Source: Streptomyces carpinensis
GTDB lineage: Bacteria; Actinomycetota; Actinomycetes; Streptomycetales; Streptomycetaceae
Assembly: GCF_002154505.1 (NCBI RefSeq)
Contig: NZ_MUBM01000004.1
Coordinates: 1-64,000, forward strand
Length of the DNA stretch: 64,000 nucleotides
Reading direction: 5' to 3'
Part shown: positions 8,747 to 17,666 of the stretch, piece by piece
Numbering within the stretch: the first letter of the stretch is position 1
How the letters are laid out: every line of letters begins with the position of its first letter
Made by a program: the position numbers and the translations under genes
The notes under the pieces: model-generated
Database searches by the model: none
Seen by the model: the letters and a program-made list of their open reading frames with translations, nothing else
Told to the model about the DNA's origin: nothing

Positions 8747-9397
8747 TTAATGGGGGAACTGCAGGCTTTGCACGCGCGCTCGGTACTCCTGGTAGATGGC
8801 GCGGTAACGTTCGACGACTGCGGATCGGTCGCCGCGCTCGAGCAGCGTGAGTACCTCGCGGTACCCGTCGACCCAGATCTGCCATAGGTCGCTGTCGCTG
8901 TTGAGGGCGAGCAGCCGCAACGTGCGGGCGACGACGAGATCGACATGGGTCTGCAACTCGCGGTTTCCGCTGGCCATGATCATGATCGTGCTGAAGTCAG
9001 CGCCCGCGGCGGCGGCGGCCGTCACATCCCCGCGCTGCAGGCCCGCTACGAATTCGTCCAAGCGCTCCTGCATCTGCTCCAGGTGCGTCTCGGTGAGGTT
9101 GTCCACCCCCCATTCGACGCCGGCGCAGGCGAGTACGCCCATGACGTCGATCAGCTCGAGTGCGTTCTTCTGCGTGACGTAGGTGACGCGCCGGACCCGG
9201 TTCGGTGCAATGTCGATGAGTCCTTCAGCAGCCAACTGGGCGATGGCTTCGCGAACTGGGGTAATGCTCACTCCTAGCCGCGCGGCGACCTCGGCGTCCT
9301 TGATGACCGCGCCCGGTGGCAGAACTCTGGTGACGATCTCGTCGCGGAGTTGCCGGATGATCGCCTCGCGCCGGGTCAACGGGACGGCATAGGACAT
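8747..9397 (-). CDS. GntR-family regulator (FCD domain), probable regulator of the BVMO-esterase genes
   Basis: Protein of 216 residues. An N-terminal winged helix comes first (residues about 8-75: RREAIIRQLRDEIVTRVLPP, then VAARLGVSITPVREAIAQLA). A helical FCD ligand-binding domain follows, with the D-x3-I motif near FSTIMIMASGNRELQTHVDL. The ATG at 9397 is preceded by GAGGAG. It lies downstream of the monooxygenase and esterase genes on the same strand, separated by a strong hairpin, so it is probably transcribed alone. Control of that pathway is inferred from proximity only. Confidence 0.85.
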   Translation of the reverse strand: MSYAVPLTRREAIIRQLRDEIVTRVLPPGAVIKDAEVAARLGVSITPVREAIAQLAAEGLIDIAPNRVRRVTYVTQKNALELIDVMGVLACAGVEWGVDNLTETHLEQMQERLDEFVAGLQRGDVTAAAAAGADFSTIMIMASGNRELQTHVDLVVARTLRLLALNSDSDLWQIWVDGYREVLTLLERGDRSAVVERYRAIYQEYRARVQSLQFPH

Positions 9398-9440
9398 CGC
9401 GACGCTCCTCCCCTGGCGGACAAGCAATCTTAGAGCGAAA

Positions 9441-9484
9441 GAGGACCGGGGTGCAGCATGCTGGCATGCTCCACGCCGGTCCTC
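9441..9484 (-). terminator. Long hairpin terminator behind the monooxygenase gene
   Basis: Arms 9441-9461 and 9464-9484 pair at 19 of 21 positions around a two-base turn. It begins 21 bp past the monooxygenase stop and lies before the GntR start, so it probably ends the esterase-monooxygenase transcript. No T-tract follows, as is common in Streptomyces. Confidence 0.7.
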
Positions 9485-9505
9485 ATGAACGGGGTCTGGC
9501 GCGGA

Positions 9506-11125
9506 TCAGGTACGGGTCAATGCTTCCTGGAGTGTGAAGCCCTGGTACCCCTTCGCCGCTACCTCGTCACACCGCTGCCGGTAGACCCCGACGCCACCGA
9601 TGTAGGCCATGAACACTCGCGGTTTACCCGGCACGTTCGAGCCCATGTACCAAGAGTCGGCGGTGGGATAGAGGGTGGCGTTGCCGACCTCCTCAACGTG
9701 GGCCACCCAGCCGTCCTCGGCGTCGGCGGTGGGCTCGATCGCGGCTATGTCGTGCTCGCGCAGGTACGCGATGCAGTCGGTGATCCAGTCGACGTGCTGC
9801 TCGATCGACACGATCATGTTGGACAGCACGGACGGGCTGGACGGGCCGGTGATCGTGAAGAGGTTCGGAAAGCCTGCGACGGCGAGCCCGAGGTAGGACC
9901 GTGGTCCCTCGGCCCATTTGTCCCGCAGCGCTGTTCCGCCCTTGCCGCGGATGTCGATCGCGTTGAGGGCGCCGGTCATCGCGTCGAAACCGGTGGCGAA
10001 GACGATCGCGTCCAACTCATATTCCTGCTCGGAGGTTCGAAGCCCCCGTTCGGTGAGTTTGACGAGCGGGGTCTTGCGCAGGTCCACCAAGTGGACGTGG
10101 GACTTGTTGAACGTCTCGTAGTAGCCGGTGTCGAGACACGGTCGTTTGGTGCCGAACGGGTAGGTGCGCGGGCTGAGCGTCTCCGCGACTTCGGGGTCGT
10201 GCACCCGCTCGCGGATCTTCTGCCGGACGAACTCGGCCGCGGTCTCGTTCGCCTCCTGGTCGGTGAGGGTGTCGGTGTAGCCGCCGAGGATGGACACGAG
10301 GGTGCCCTCCCGCCAGCCGGCTTCGTATTTGGCGGTGCGCTCCTTCGGGGAGACTTCCAGCGCGGACTGGGTGGGCAGTTCGACCGGTACCCCGAACCCG
10401 GAAGTGCGCTGGGCCTCCCGCCAGGCGCGGTAGTTCGCCTTCATCTCGGCGATCTCCGACTGTTCCAAAGGCCGGTTGCGGGCGGCGAGTGAGTAGGCCG
10501 GGGTTCGCTGGAAGACGGTGAGGTCGGCCGCTTGCTCGGCGATGACCGGGGTGGACTGGACGCTGGAGGAGCCGGTGCCGATGATGCCGACGCGCATGCC
10601 CGTGAAGTCCACACCCTCATGCGGCCAGTGCCCGGTGTGGTAGGTCGGGCCCTGGAATCGTTCCAGGCCGGGCACCTCGGGAAGCTTTGAGGCGGACAGG
10701 CAGCCGGTTGCCATGATGAGGAATTGGCTGTCGATGGACTCGCCCGTGTCGGTGTCCACCAGCCACCGTTGCACGGCCTCGTCGTACACCGCTGAGATCA
10801 CGCGAGTGCCGAACGTGATGTCTTTGCGCAAGTCGAAGCGCTCGGCGACGTGGTTGATGTAGCGGAGGATCTCCGGCTGAGCGGGGTAGCGCTCGGTCCA
10901 GGTCCATTCTTGTTCGAGCTCCGGGGAGAACGAGTACGAGTACGACAAGCTCTCGACGTCGCAGCGCGCGCCGGGGTAGCGGTTCCAGTACCAGGTGCCG
11001 CCGACATTGTCACCGGCCTCGAGCACTCGGGTGTTCATGCCGAGCTCGCGCAGCTTGTAGAGCTGGTAAAGCCCGGCGATGCCCGCGCCGACGATGATGG
11101 CGTCGATCTTCCGAGGATCGGTCAT
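9506..11125 (-). CDS. Flavin-dependent Baeyer-Villiger monooxygenase (class B)
   Basis: FAD- and NADPH-dependent enzyme that inserts an oxygen atom beside a ketone to give an ester or lactone. The 539-residue length is normal for cyclohexanone/phenylacetone monooxygenase relatives. Features in order are the FAD-binding Rossmann motif VGAGIAG (residues about 12-18), GGTWYWNRYPGARCDVES typical of BVMOs, and the fingerprint F-x-G-x3-H-x3-W-P (FQGPTYHTGHWP, about residue 160). Next are the NADPH motif GIIGTGSSSVQ, and DAIVFATGFDAMTG near the C-terminal third. The ATG at 11125 has GAGGAGGAA upstream; an upstream extension to 11200 is not needed. The esterase gene just upstream could hydrolyse the ester product. 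Confidence 0.94.
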   Translation of the reverse strand: MTDPRKIDAIIVGAGIAGLYQLYKLRELGMNTRVLEAGDNVGGTWYWNRYPGARCDVESLSYSYSFSPELEQEWTWTERYPAQPEILRYINHVAERFDLRKDITFGTRVISAVYDEAVQRWLVDTDTGESIDSQFLIMATGCLSASKLPEVPGLERFQGPTYHTGHWPHEGVDFTGMRVGIIGTGSSSVQSTPVIAEQAADLTVFQRTPAYSLAARNRPLEQSEIAEMKANYRAWREAQRTSGFGVPVELPTQSALEVSPKERTAKYEAGWREGTLVSILGGYTDTLTDQEANETAAEFVRQKIRERVHDPEVAETLSPRTYPFGTKRPCLDTGYYETFNKSHVHLVDLRKTPLVKLTERGLRTSEQEYELDAIVFATGFDAMTGALNAIDIRGKGGTALRDKWAEGPRSYLGLAVAGFPNLFTITGPSSPSVLSNMIVSIEQHVDWITDCIAYLREHDIAAIEPTADAEDGWVAHVEEVGNATLYPTADSWYMGSNVPGKPRVFMAYIGGVGVYRQRCDEVAAKGYQGFTLQEALTRT

Positions 11126-11204
11126 TTGCTTCCTCCTCAACGCGGTCGGTTCGACCGCTGTCCTTCGCCGTTGGAGGTCTGTGGGGAGCGTGCACGGCAC
11201 TGAA

Positions 11205-11236
11205 GCCGGCGGCGGCGTGTCCGCTCCGCCGCCGGC
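11205..11236 (-). terminator. GC-rich hairpin between esterase and monooxygenase genes
   Basis: An 11-bp perfect stem (11205-11215 with 11226-11236) encloses a 10-base loop, 39 bp past the esterase stop and 80 bp before the monooxygenase start. It could attenuate read-through or protect the upstream transcript end; the two genes may still share a promoter. Confidence 0.5.
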
Positions 11237-11275
11237 GGGAAGGCTCCCGACACCGTGTTGCGGGGGAGAGCTTGG

Positions 11276-12220
11276 TCAGGCAGGGCTGTGCAGGGGGCGG
11301 GCGGCAAGGTGGCCGTCGATCTGTTCACCGACGTACTCCATGGCCTCGGCGGCACTGGGCAGTACGTTGACCATGGTGAAGAAACCGTGCATCTGACCGG
11401 CGAAGCGCCGGTGCACCACAGGGACTCCGGCCGCACGCAGCTTCTCTGCGTAGGCCTCTCCCTCGTCGCGGAGCACATCGTGCTCGGCGGTGAGAACCAC
11501 GGCTGGCGGAAGACCGGACAGGTCCGTGGCCTGTAGCGGGGAGGCATCGGGGTTTCGGCGGGAGGCCGGGTCGGGGGCGTAGTGGTCCCAGAACCAGATC
11601 ATCGAGTCCCGGGTGAGCATGAGCTGGTTGTCGAGGTCGCGGTAGCTTGCATTGTCGATGTCGGCGTCGGTGACCGGGTACACGAGTACCTGCAGTGAGA
11701 TCTCCGGACCGTCTTCTGTCTTGGCGCGTTGCGCGACGATCGCCGCGAGGTTTCCCCCAGCGCTGTCGCCGGCGACGATCAGCGGCAGCGGCGTGGCCTG
11801 TTCGCCGATATGGGCCTCGACCCATCGAAGTGCCGCCCAGGCGTCCTCGGCAGCTGTGGGGTAGCGGTGTTCCGGAGCCAGCCGGTAGTCGACCAGTACC
11901 ACGGCAGCGCCGGTGCGCTGCACCATCTGCCGGGCCAGAGTGTCGAACTCGTCGATGGCGCCGATGACCCAGCCACCGCCGTGATAGTAAACGATCACGG
12001 CGCGGGGGTTCTCGGGGGCGAGGATCCGTACCGGGACCTGGCCGCCGTCGACCGCCACGGTGTCATGGGCGACACGGGCAACCTCCGGTCCTGGGCCGTA
12101 CATCTCGTGGAGTGCACCGCCCAGGCCGCGGGCCTCGATGGGCGTCATCTCATGCAACGGCTTCATCCCGCTTTCCGCCATCTGGGACAGGAACGCCGTG
12201 GTCGCTTCGTCGAGAGCCAT
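11276..12220 (-). CDS. Alpha/beta hydrolase, hormone-sensitive-lipase type esterase
   Basis: Carboxylesterase of 314 residues of family IV (HSL). The oxyanion-hole motif HGGG (YYHGGGWVIG, near residue 80), DYRLAPEHRYPTA, the nucleophile elbow GDSAGGN (near residue 153), the acid in TAEHDVLRDEG and the histidine in GQMHGFF make the full catalytic set. GGGGGTAAG precedes the ATG. Esterases of this type often follow BVMOs in ketone catabolism: the monooxygenase makes an ester and this enzyme splits it to alcohol and acid. The pairing here (esterase first, monooxygenase second, same strand) fits that; the natural ketone is unknown. Confidence 0.92.
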   Translation of the reverse strand: MALDEATTAFLSQMAESGMKPLHEMTPIEARGLGGALHEMYGPGPEVARVAHDTVAVDGGQVPVRILAPENPRAVIVYYHGGGWVIGAIDEFDTLARQMVQRTGAAVVLVDYRLAPEHRYPTAAEDAWAALRWVEAHIGEQATPLPLIVAGDSAGGNLAAIVAQRAKTEDGPEISLQVLVYPVTDADIDNASYRDLDNQLMLTRDSMIWFWDHYAPDPASRRNPDASPLQATDLSGLPPAVVLTAEHDVLRDEGEAYAEKLRAAGVPVVHRRFAGQMHGFFTMVNVLPSAAEAMEYVGEQIDGHLAARPLHSPA

Positions 12221-13383
12221 GACTTACCCCCTCATCGATCCGGAGAACTCGCGGATGTGATGCATGTCACGGACACTAAGGAGGATTCCGGCGGCGTCAA
12301 CCCAAACAGAAGGAAAAATGCATCCTGCATCGCCGTGAGGTGACCCACGGATCGGGTGAGGCGTTGCAGCGACTTCCCTTGCTCGCAGAGGCGTTGGAGC
12401 AGGGGACTTCGAGCGCGCAGGGCACTGTCCATCAACTCCCGCTGCGGCTCGTGCCAGCACCGTCTGATCGCGCGGGCGCCGCCACAGGCGTGGCGGTGTA
12501 TGTCTGCGGGGCTCGGGGAGAGCCAAGGGCGAACGGCTCCACGACGGGGCCGCCGCCCGACTGCCGGCCGGGGCCGAGTTCCACGGCCGCAAGGCGGCCC
12601 GGCAGTCGTGGAGTGCTTGTGAAGCGCGAAGAACGAGTGCTTCGCACGGACGGGTGTGCCGGTGAACGTGATGACCTCGGTGGCCAATGTGATGCCGAGT
12701 GCGTTTGCGGTGATGCCTGGCTGTGCCACTGGTCGAGCGCACTGTGCGCGCTGTTGGCTACGTTGTCCGCGCAGTCTCCAGCGGAAGCGGCCCACCGCGC
12801 CAAGCCGTAAAGGACGCAAGGGAGTTCGCGCCCATCGAATCCTCCGCCCCAGGACCACCCTCGGTCATTAGCGTCTGGCACCACACGCAAGGAGTCCCCA
12901 TTCAGGCACGGGGCCGGGCCTGCGAGACATCACCGAGAGGCAGGCCGGAGGCACCCGGCTCCGCCTCAGGTCCGACGGCAGCGGGGGCTTGGCTGTGGAC
13001 CTGGACCCCGTCGGCGTCCCCCCTGTGTTGCGTCGCGCCGACCTGGCGCCATGAACTTCCGGCCGACTGCCTGGTGTTCGGGACGCCTTTGAGCGCTCCT
13101 ACGCAAAGTTGCATCAGGTTCAGAATCGAGCTTATTCGGGGAAGGTGTGGGGCGGGCGACCAAGGGCCGGGGCGGCCGTCTTGCGACGGCTGTCCCGGCG
13201 GTGCGGAGCGCCTCTTGCCTTACGCCGACCTGTGGTGTGGCACTTGGCAGTTGCCGAGGTCCGGCCTCAGCCACCCACTCGTCGTTGCGTCCTCTTGCTC
13301 CTATGTCAATCAGGCTCCTTATTGAGAGACGAGCGGTCGGTGAGTATGTGGGCGTCATTGAGAAGGCCTCGACGGACGAAAGC
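12221..13383. other. Long region without a supported gene
   Basis: About 1.16 kb. The first 60 bp upstream of the esterase start are lower in G+C and include GATGTGATGCATGTCAC (near 12254-12270), which may belong to its promoter or operator. On the - strand near 12600-12760 two frames together give ITANALGITLATEVITFTG and LVLRASQALHDCRAALRPWN, which look like a broken protein, but I do not recognise it. The rest shows nothing beyond G+C-driven frames. Confidence 0.35.
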
Positions 13384-13600
13384 GTGACGTTCCGTCTGGC
13401 CTACCGATTCGGCTGCTCCCTGCTCGGCCGGCTGCGCCCGCTGGCCCGCTCCACGGGGGCCAAGGACATCGAGATCTTGGTGTTCCGCCAGCAGTTGGCC
13501 GTCCTCCAGCGCAGCAGCCCCAAGCCGGTCTCTACCCGTGGGGACCGTGCGGTGCTCGCTGCCCTGGTTGCTGCGGTTCGCAGGCTGTCGCGCCAGTCGA
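13384..13600 (+). pseudogene. N-terminal fragment of an IS481/IS3-type integrase
   Basis: The + strand reads VTFRLAYRFGCSLLGRLRPL, then KDIEILVFRQQLAVLQR and DRAVLAALVAAVRRLS. This is the characteristic N-terminus of rve-type transposases of actinomycetes (ILVLRHQLAVLRR, DRALLAAL). Nothing of the DDE catalytic core follows; the frame runs into a strong hairpin at 13603. It is a dead remnant. Confidence 0.55.
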
Positions 13601-13602
13601 GG

Positions 13603-13640
13603 ACCGCTGGGAGCCGGGATCAGGCCCGGCTCCCAGCGGT
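13603..13640. terminator. Perfect 16-bp hairpin, probable terminator of the large phosphatase gene
   Basis: Arms 13603-13618 and 13625-13640 are perfectly complementary over 16 bp around the loop ATCAGG. It stands 76 bp past the stop of the leftward SpoIIE phosphatase gene and also at the end of the rightward IS481 remnant, so it could act in both directions. Confidence 0.75.
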
Positions 13641-13715
13641 GGCTTCTTGCCGCGGCGGCTGGTGGTGATCGGAAGCAGGGCACCTGCTGGAACAGTTCCG
13701 TTTGCCGCAACGCGC

Positions 13716-16484
13716 TCACAGCGGTGTGAGGGGCTGCTCGGTCCAGATGACCTTGCCGTGGGCGCCGTACCGGGTGCCCCAACGCTGGACCAGCTGGGCG
13801 ACCATGTACAGCCCGCGACCTCCCTCGTCGGTGGTGCGGGCCCGGCGCAGGTGGGGGGAGGTGCTGCTGCCGTCGGACACCTCGCAGATCAGTGTGCGGT
13901 CGCGCAGGAGACGCAACGTGATGGGCTCTGCGCCGTAGCGGATCGCGTTGGTGACCAGCTCGCTGACGGTCAGCTCGGTCATGAACGCCAGCTCTTCCAG
14001 GCCCCACTGCGTCAGTCGTGTGATCGCCTCTGCGCGGATCCGGGAGACGACGGCGGGCTCGGCGGGCACGTCCCAGGTGGCGACCTGGCCGGCATCCAGC
14101 GCCCTGGTACGGGCCACGAGCACGGCGATGTCGTCGGCGGGGTCGGCCGGCAGCAGTGCGTCCAGTATCCGGCAGGTCTGCTCCGGGGTTCGGCCCCGGT
14201 GGGCGAGCACCCTGCGCAGCCGATCGAGCCCGAGCTCGACATCCCGGTTGCCGACGTGCTCGATCAGTCCGTCCGTGTAGAGGACCAGCAGGCTGCCTTC
14301 GGGCACCTCGACCTCCGCGGTCTCGAAGGGCTGACCGCCCAGGCCGAGCGGGGGTCCCGCGGGCAGCTCCAGGTACTCCACGGTGCCGTCGGGCAGGACC
14401 AGGGCCGGCGGGGGGTGGCCGGCGCGGGCCAGGGTGCAGCAGCGGGTGGTCGGGTCGTAGACGGCGTACAGGCAGCTCGCACCGATGATCTCCTGGCAGC
14501 CCGTCTCCTCCCGGCTCCCCGTCTCCGCCTCCTCCTGGTCGAGGTGAAGCTGCCCGACCAGGTCGTCCAGCTGGGTGAGGACCTCGTCGACGGCGAGATC
14601 GAGGGAGGAGAAGTTGTGGACCGCGGTGCGCAGCCGGCCCATGGTGGCGGCGGCGTGCAGCCCGTGGCCGACGACATCGCCGACGACCAGCGCCACCCGC
14701 GCCCCGGAGAGCGGGATGACGTCGAACCAGTCGCCGCCGACCCCGGATCGCGCGGACAGGTAGCGATGGGCCGCCTCCACGGCGTACTGCGTGGGAAGGC
14801 CACGCGGCAGCAGGCTGCGCTGCAGAGCCAGGGCCACGGCGCGCTCGCGAGTGAAGCGGCGGGCATTGTCGATGCACACCCCTGCACGTGCGACCAGTTC
14901 CTCGGCCAGCGACAGGTCGTCCTCCTCGAAGGGTTCCTGGAGCCGGGAGCGGTAGAAGCTGACCACGCCGAGCACGGTGCCGCGGGCGCTCATGGGCACA
15001 GTGATGAGTGAGTGGACCCCAGCGGCCAGGATCTTCTCGCCGCGGACCGGATCCTGGGCGACCCAGCCCGTGGCCTTGGCCAACTCCGGCTCCAGGACCA
15101 GCTCCTCACTCATGAGGGACCTGGCCTGCGGGGTGGACGCGACGTAGGTGATCAGATCGCCGGCCGGACGGAGGTAGGAGCCCTCGTGGACACCGGCGAT
15201 CGCCGCCCGGCGCAGCGGCCCGTCCACGCGGATCGGTTCCTCGCCGAGCAGGACTGCCATCGGCAGGTCGACGGCGGCGAAGTCGGCGAACCGGGGGACG
15301 GCCACCTCGGTCAGCTCCTCTGCGGTCCGGGTCACGTCCAGCGTGGTGCCCACGCAGGCACCGGCGTCGTAGAGCAGCCCCAGACGCTCCCGGGCCCGTA
15401 CGGCGAGCCTGCCGATCCCAGGCTCCCCCACGGCCAGCAGCCATGGGCCGGTACACGCCGAGGGCTCGGCGGGAGGACCGGTCGTGGCAGGGGTCGCCAT
15501 CCGAGGTGTGCTCACGACAGCGGGCCTGCGGCAGGGCATGGCGACCGGCGACGCGGCCTCGGGCGCCGCCGGGGTGAGGCGACGCAGGACACCGGCAGGA
15601 AGGGCGGCCTCGACGGCGAAGCCTGCGACGCCGCAGGAGCTGGTGACCGGTCGGCAGAGGAGGACGGCCGTGCGCCCGCGCGGGAGGCGTACCTCGGCGA
15701 GCCCGGTCCGCCCCGAGGAGATCAGCGCAGCCGCGCTCTCCTCCAGAATCCGCTGATCGTGGCGGTCGAGCAGCTCGGTCGCCGGGACGCCCGCCTCGAC
15801 ACCTCCGTTGGCGATCGTCCGGCGGCGGGCCTCGTGGAACGCCTGGAGCAGGGCGCGCTCGCGGGACGTGACGCGTTGCAGCAGCCGCTGCTCGATGCCG
15901 CGGGCCGCCTCGAGGGCCACGGTCAACATGGAGGAATCGGCGTGACTGCTCAGACCGGTCAGGTCGAACACCCCGATGATCTGCCCGCTCAGGGGATCGC
16001 GCACGGGCGCCCCCGCGCAGGCGAGCCCGCCCAACTGGTCGGTGAAGTGCTCGCGGCCGGTTACGAAGGTGGGTCGCCGCGTGGCCAGGACGGTGCCGAC
16101 GCCGTTGTTGCCGATGATCTCCTCAGGGAAGGCGAACCCCGGAGCGACCTGGACGGAGTCGAGATACCGGTGGAGCGGGGCCTCGCCCACCCGGCGCTGG
16201 AGCAGCCGGGCGCGTTCGTCGCTGAGGAGCATGGTCACCCCGAGGCCCGAGAGGCGGGACCCCAGGGCCTCGAGTACGGGGCGGGCGGCGTCGTCGAGAC
16301 TGTAGACGTCGTCCGGATCCTGCTGATATGGGAGGTCATCGTGGTGGTCCGGCTCGAGACCCAGGGACCGGCACCTTCGCCAGGAGGCCAGAACGGGATC
16401 GCGCACGAACGACCCCACTGGCATGTCCGCGAGGAGCCGCTCGTGGGCTTCGAAGAGAGCAGAAACGTCCGGCCTGACCGTCAC
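13716..16484 (-). CDS. Multidomain SpoIIE-type phosphatase with sensor GAF domains and anti-sigma-like kinase domain
   Basis: Predicted cytoplasmic switch protein of 922 residues. The N-terminal about 260 residues resemble the sensor part of AcoR-type activators (SWRRCRSLGLEPD, then a GAF with IGNNGVGTVLATRRP and CAGAPVRDP). Residues about 370-540 form a second GAF (GVHSLITVPMSARGTVLGVV). Residues about 550-780 are a PP2C/SpoIIE Ser/Thr phosphatase (LQRSLLP, VGGDWFDVIPL, VVGDVVGHG, LYTDGL, DDIAVLVAR). Residues about 800-915 are an RsbW/SpoIIAB-type HATPase (ELVTNAIRYG, DEGGRGLYMV). Such proteins control anti-anti-sigma phosphorylation in Streptomyces. The GTG at 16484 follows GAGGAA; the frame runs on to a TTG at 16592. 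The partner antagonist is not in the window. Confidence 0.9.
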   Translation of the reverse strand: MTVRPDVSALFEAHERLLADMPVGSFVRDPVLASWRRCRSLGLEPDHHDDLPYQQDPDDVYSLDDAARPVLEALGSRLSGLGVTMLLSDERARLLQRRVGEAPLHRYLDSVQVAPGFAFPEEIIGNNGVGTVLATRRPTFVTGREHFTDQLGGLACAGAPVRDPLSGQIIGVFDLTGLSSHADSSMLTVALEAARGIEQRLLQRVTSRERALLQAFHEARRRTIANGGVEAGVPATELLDRHDQRILEESAAALISSGRTGLAEVRLPRGRTAVLLCRPVTSSCGVAGFAVEAALPAGVLRRLTPAAPEAASPVAMPCRRPAVVSTPRMATPATTGPPAEPSACTGPWLLAVGEPGIGRLAVRARERLGLLYDAGACVGTTLDVTRTAEELTEVAVPRFADFAAVDLPMAVLLGEEPIRVDGPLRRAAIAGVHEGSYLRPAGDLITYVASTPQARSLMSEELVLEPELAKATGWVAQDPVRGEKILAAGVHSLITVPMSARGTVLGVVSFYRSRLQEPFEEDDLSLAEELVARAGVCIDNARRFTRERAVALALQRSLLPRGLPTQYAVEAAHRYLSARSGVGGDWFDVIPLSGARVALVVGDVVGHGLHAAATMGRLRTAVHNFSSLDLAVDEVLTQLDDLVGQLHLDQEEAETGSREETGCQEIIGASCLYAVYDPTTRCCTLARAGHPPPALVLPDGTVEYLELPAGPPLGLGGQPFETAEVEVPEGSLLVLYTDGLIEHVGNRDVELGLDRLRRVLAHRGRTPEQTCRILDALLPADPADDIAVLVARTRALDAGQVATWDVPAEPAVVSRIRAEAITRLTQWGLEELAFMTELTVSELVTNAIRYGAEPITLRLLRDRTLICEVSDGSSTSPHLRRARTTDEGGRGLYMVAQLVQRWGTRYGAHGKVIWTEQPLTPL

Positions 16485-17010
16485 CTGATCCACTTCCTCT
16501 GGCCAGTTCCCTCGGCGTAGTCCAGTTTCCACCTGCTGACGGCAAATGCCAAGTATTCGTGCGGTGCTCGGATAGCCATCGTGGCTGGTCAAGCGGCATA
16601 GCCGTAGTCGTTGATCAGTCCGTCGAGGACGCGGGTGCGCACGACTTCACGGCTGGCTGGCACATGAAGCTGCCGACTTCCGGCGCAAGCCGAATCCAAT
16701 GCGGCAGTCCCCAGACTGGGATCCGGGGCGGTCAAGTCCCCCTATATGTTGGATGGGCCGGGTCAAGTCCGGCCGGGCATGACGACAGACGATGTGGTGT
16801 GTGGCCGACCCAGCCTTCTCGGTGCTCAGACACCAGGGATGGGTTGTCTGGCGACATGATGATCAATGGGGTCGGGCCACGGGAGTGCGGCCGCTCGGTC
16901 TTTTGAGGCGGTCAGGCGGCGCGAGGCCGCCGGGCAGGGGGACCTGCGGGAGCCGGCCGCGGGCATCGTGGAAGTCATCGGGCAAGGTCGCGCACCGGGT
17001 GCCGGGGACG
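16485..17010. other. Intergenic region with a possible transposase tail
   Basis: Directly upstream of the phosphatase the - strand reads REVVRTRVLDGLINDYGYAA and a TGA at 16589-16591, which resembles the end of an integrase-type transposase, but only about 25 residues are left. Near 16720-16775 the sequence GGTCAAGTCC occurs twice within 40 bp. No gene is supported; promoter elements of the phosphatase should lie here. Confidence 0.3.
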
Positions 17011-17310
17011 TCAGGCTGGGGTGAGTGCCTCGCCGCGCAGGGCGTGGCGGGCCCGGCGGACGAGTTTGCGGGCTACCGACAGTGCGTCCCGGTTGCCGCC
17101 GCACCGCTCCTCGATCTACTGGTAGTAGGCGTGGTCGGGGCGCCGCGCCGGGCGGCGCATGTGGCCGCTTCGAACAGAGCCCAGGCGCAGCAGCGGTGGC
17201 CCCTGCCGGGCGAGGCGGCCGGGGCTGCGCTTGTTTGCGGAGAAGCGGGAGGCCGTGGTGGAAGAGGGGTGACGCGGGTGACGCGGCTCCACCGAACTCA
17301 GGGCACTCCG
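17011..17310 (-). pseudogene. IS110-family transposase, 3' part, with in-frame stop
   Basis: The - strand gives RFSANKRSPGRLARQGPPLL, then PDHAYYQ, a TAG stop at 17116-17118, and then IEERCGGNRDALSVARKL and RRARHALRGEALTPA before the TGA at 17011-17013. This is the Transposase_20 end of IS110-type enzymes (the usual RQGPPLLRW, DHAYY, LSVARKLVRR). The stop codon, a locally wrong frame and the missing 5' half show it is dead. The 350 bp between this remnant and the aminotransferase stop hold no supported gene. Confidence 0.7.
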
Positions 17311-17666
17311 CATGCCCCATTTGGTCGCAACCATGTTCGCGTCACAGAGGCCCTTGGTAACTGTGCTCACCGCACTGTGACCCGGTGCTTCTGACTGCAC
17401 GCACAAAGACTCGGCGCTCGTGCTACGCACCCCGCAACCTTATGGGCGTGTCTTCTCCGAATGCGCAGACGTAGGTCCGGCTGGAGTCCGACGTGCCGGC
17501 GGCCAGGAAGGAAGCGGCGGCCGCTTGCTCGCCATGTTCATGATCAACGGCCGGGGCCATCCTCATCGCCCGGGCCGAGCGGGACGCACGAGCTCTGACG
17601 ACCGTGACCCGGAAAATCGGCCCCCTGCCGGACGCGGCGGTGAGCGACGACGGCTGACCGGTCGTC

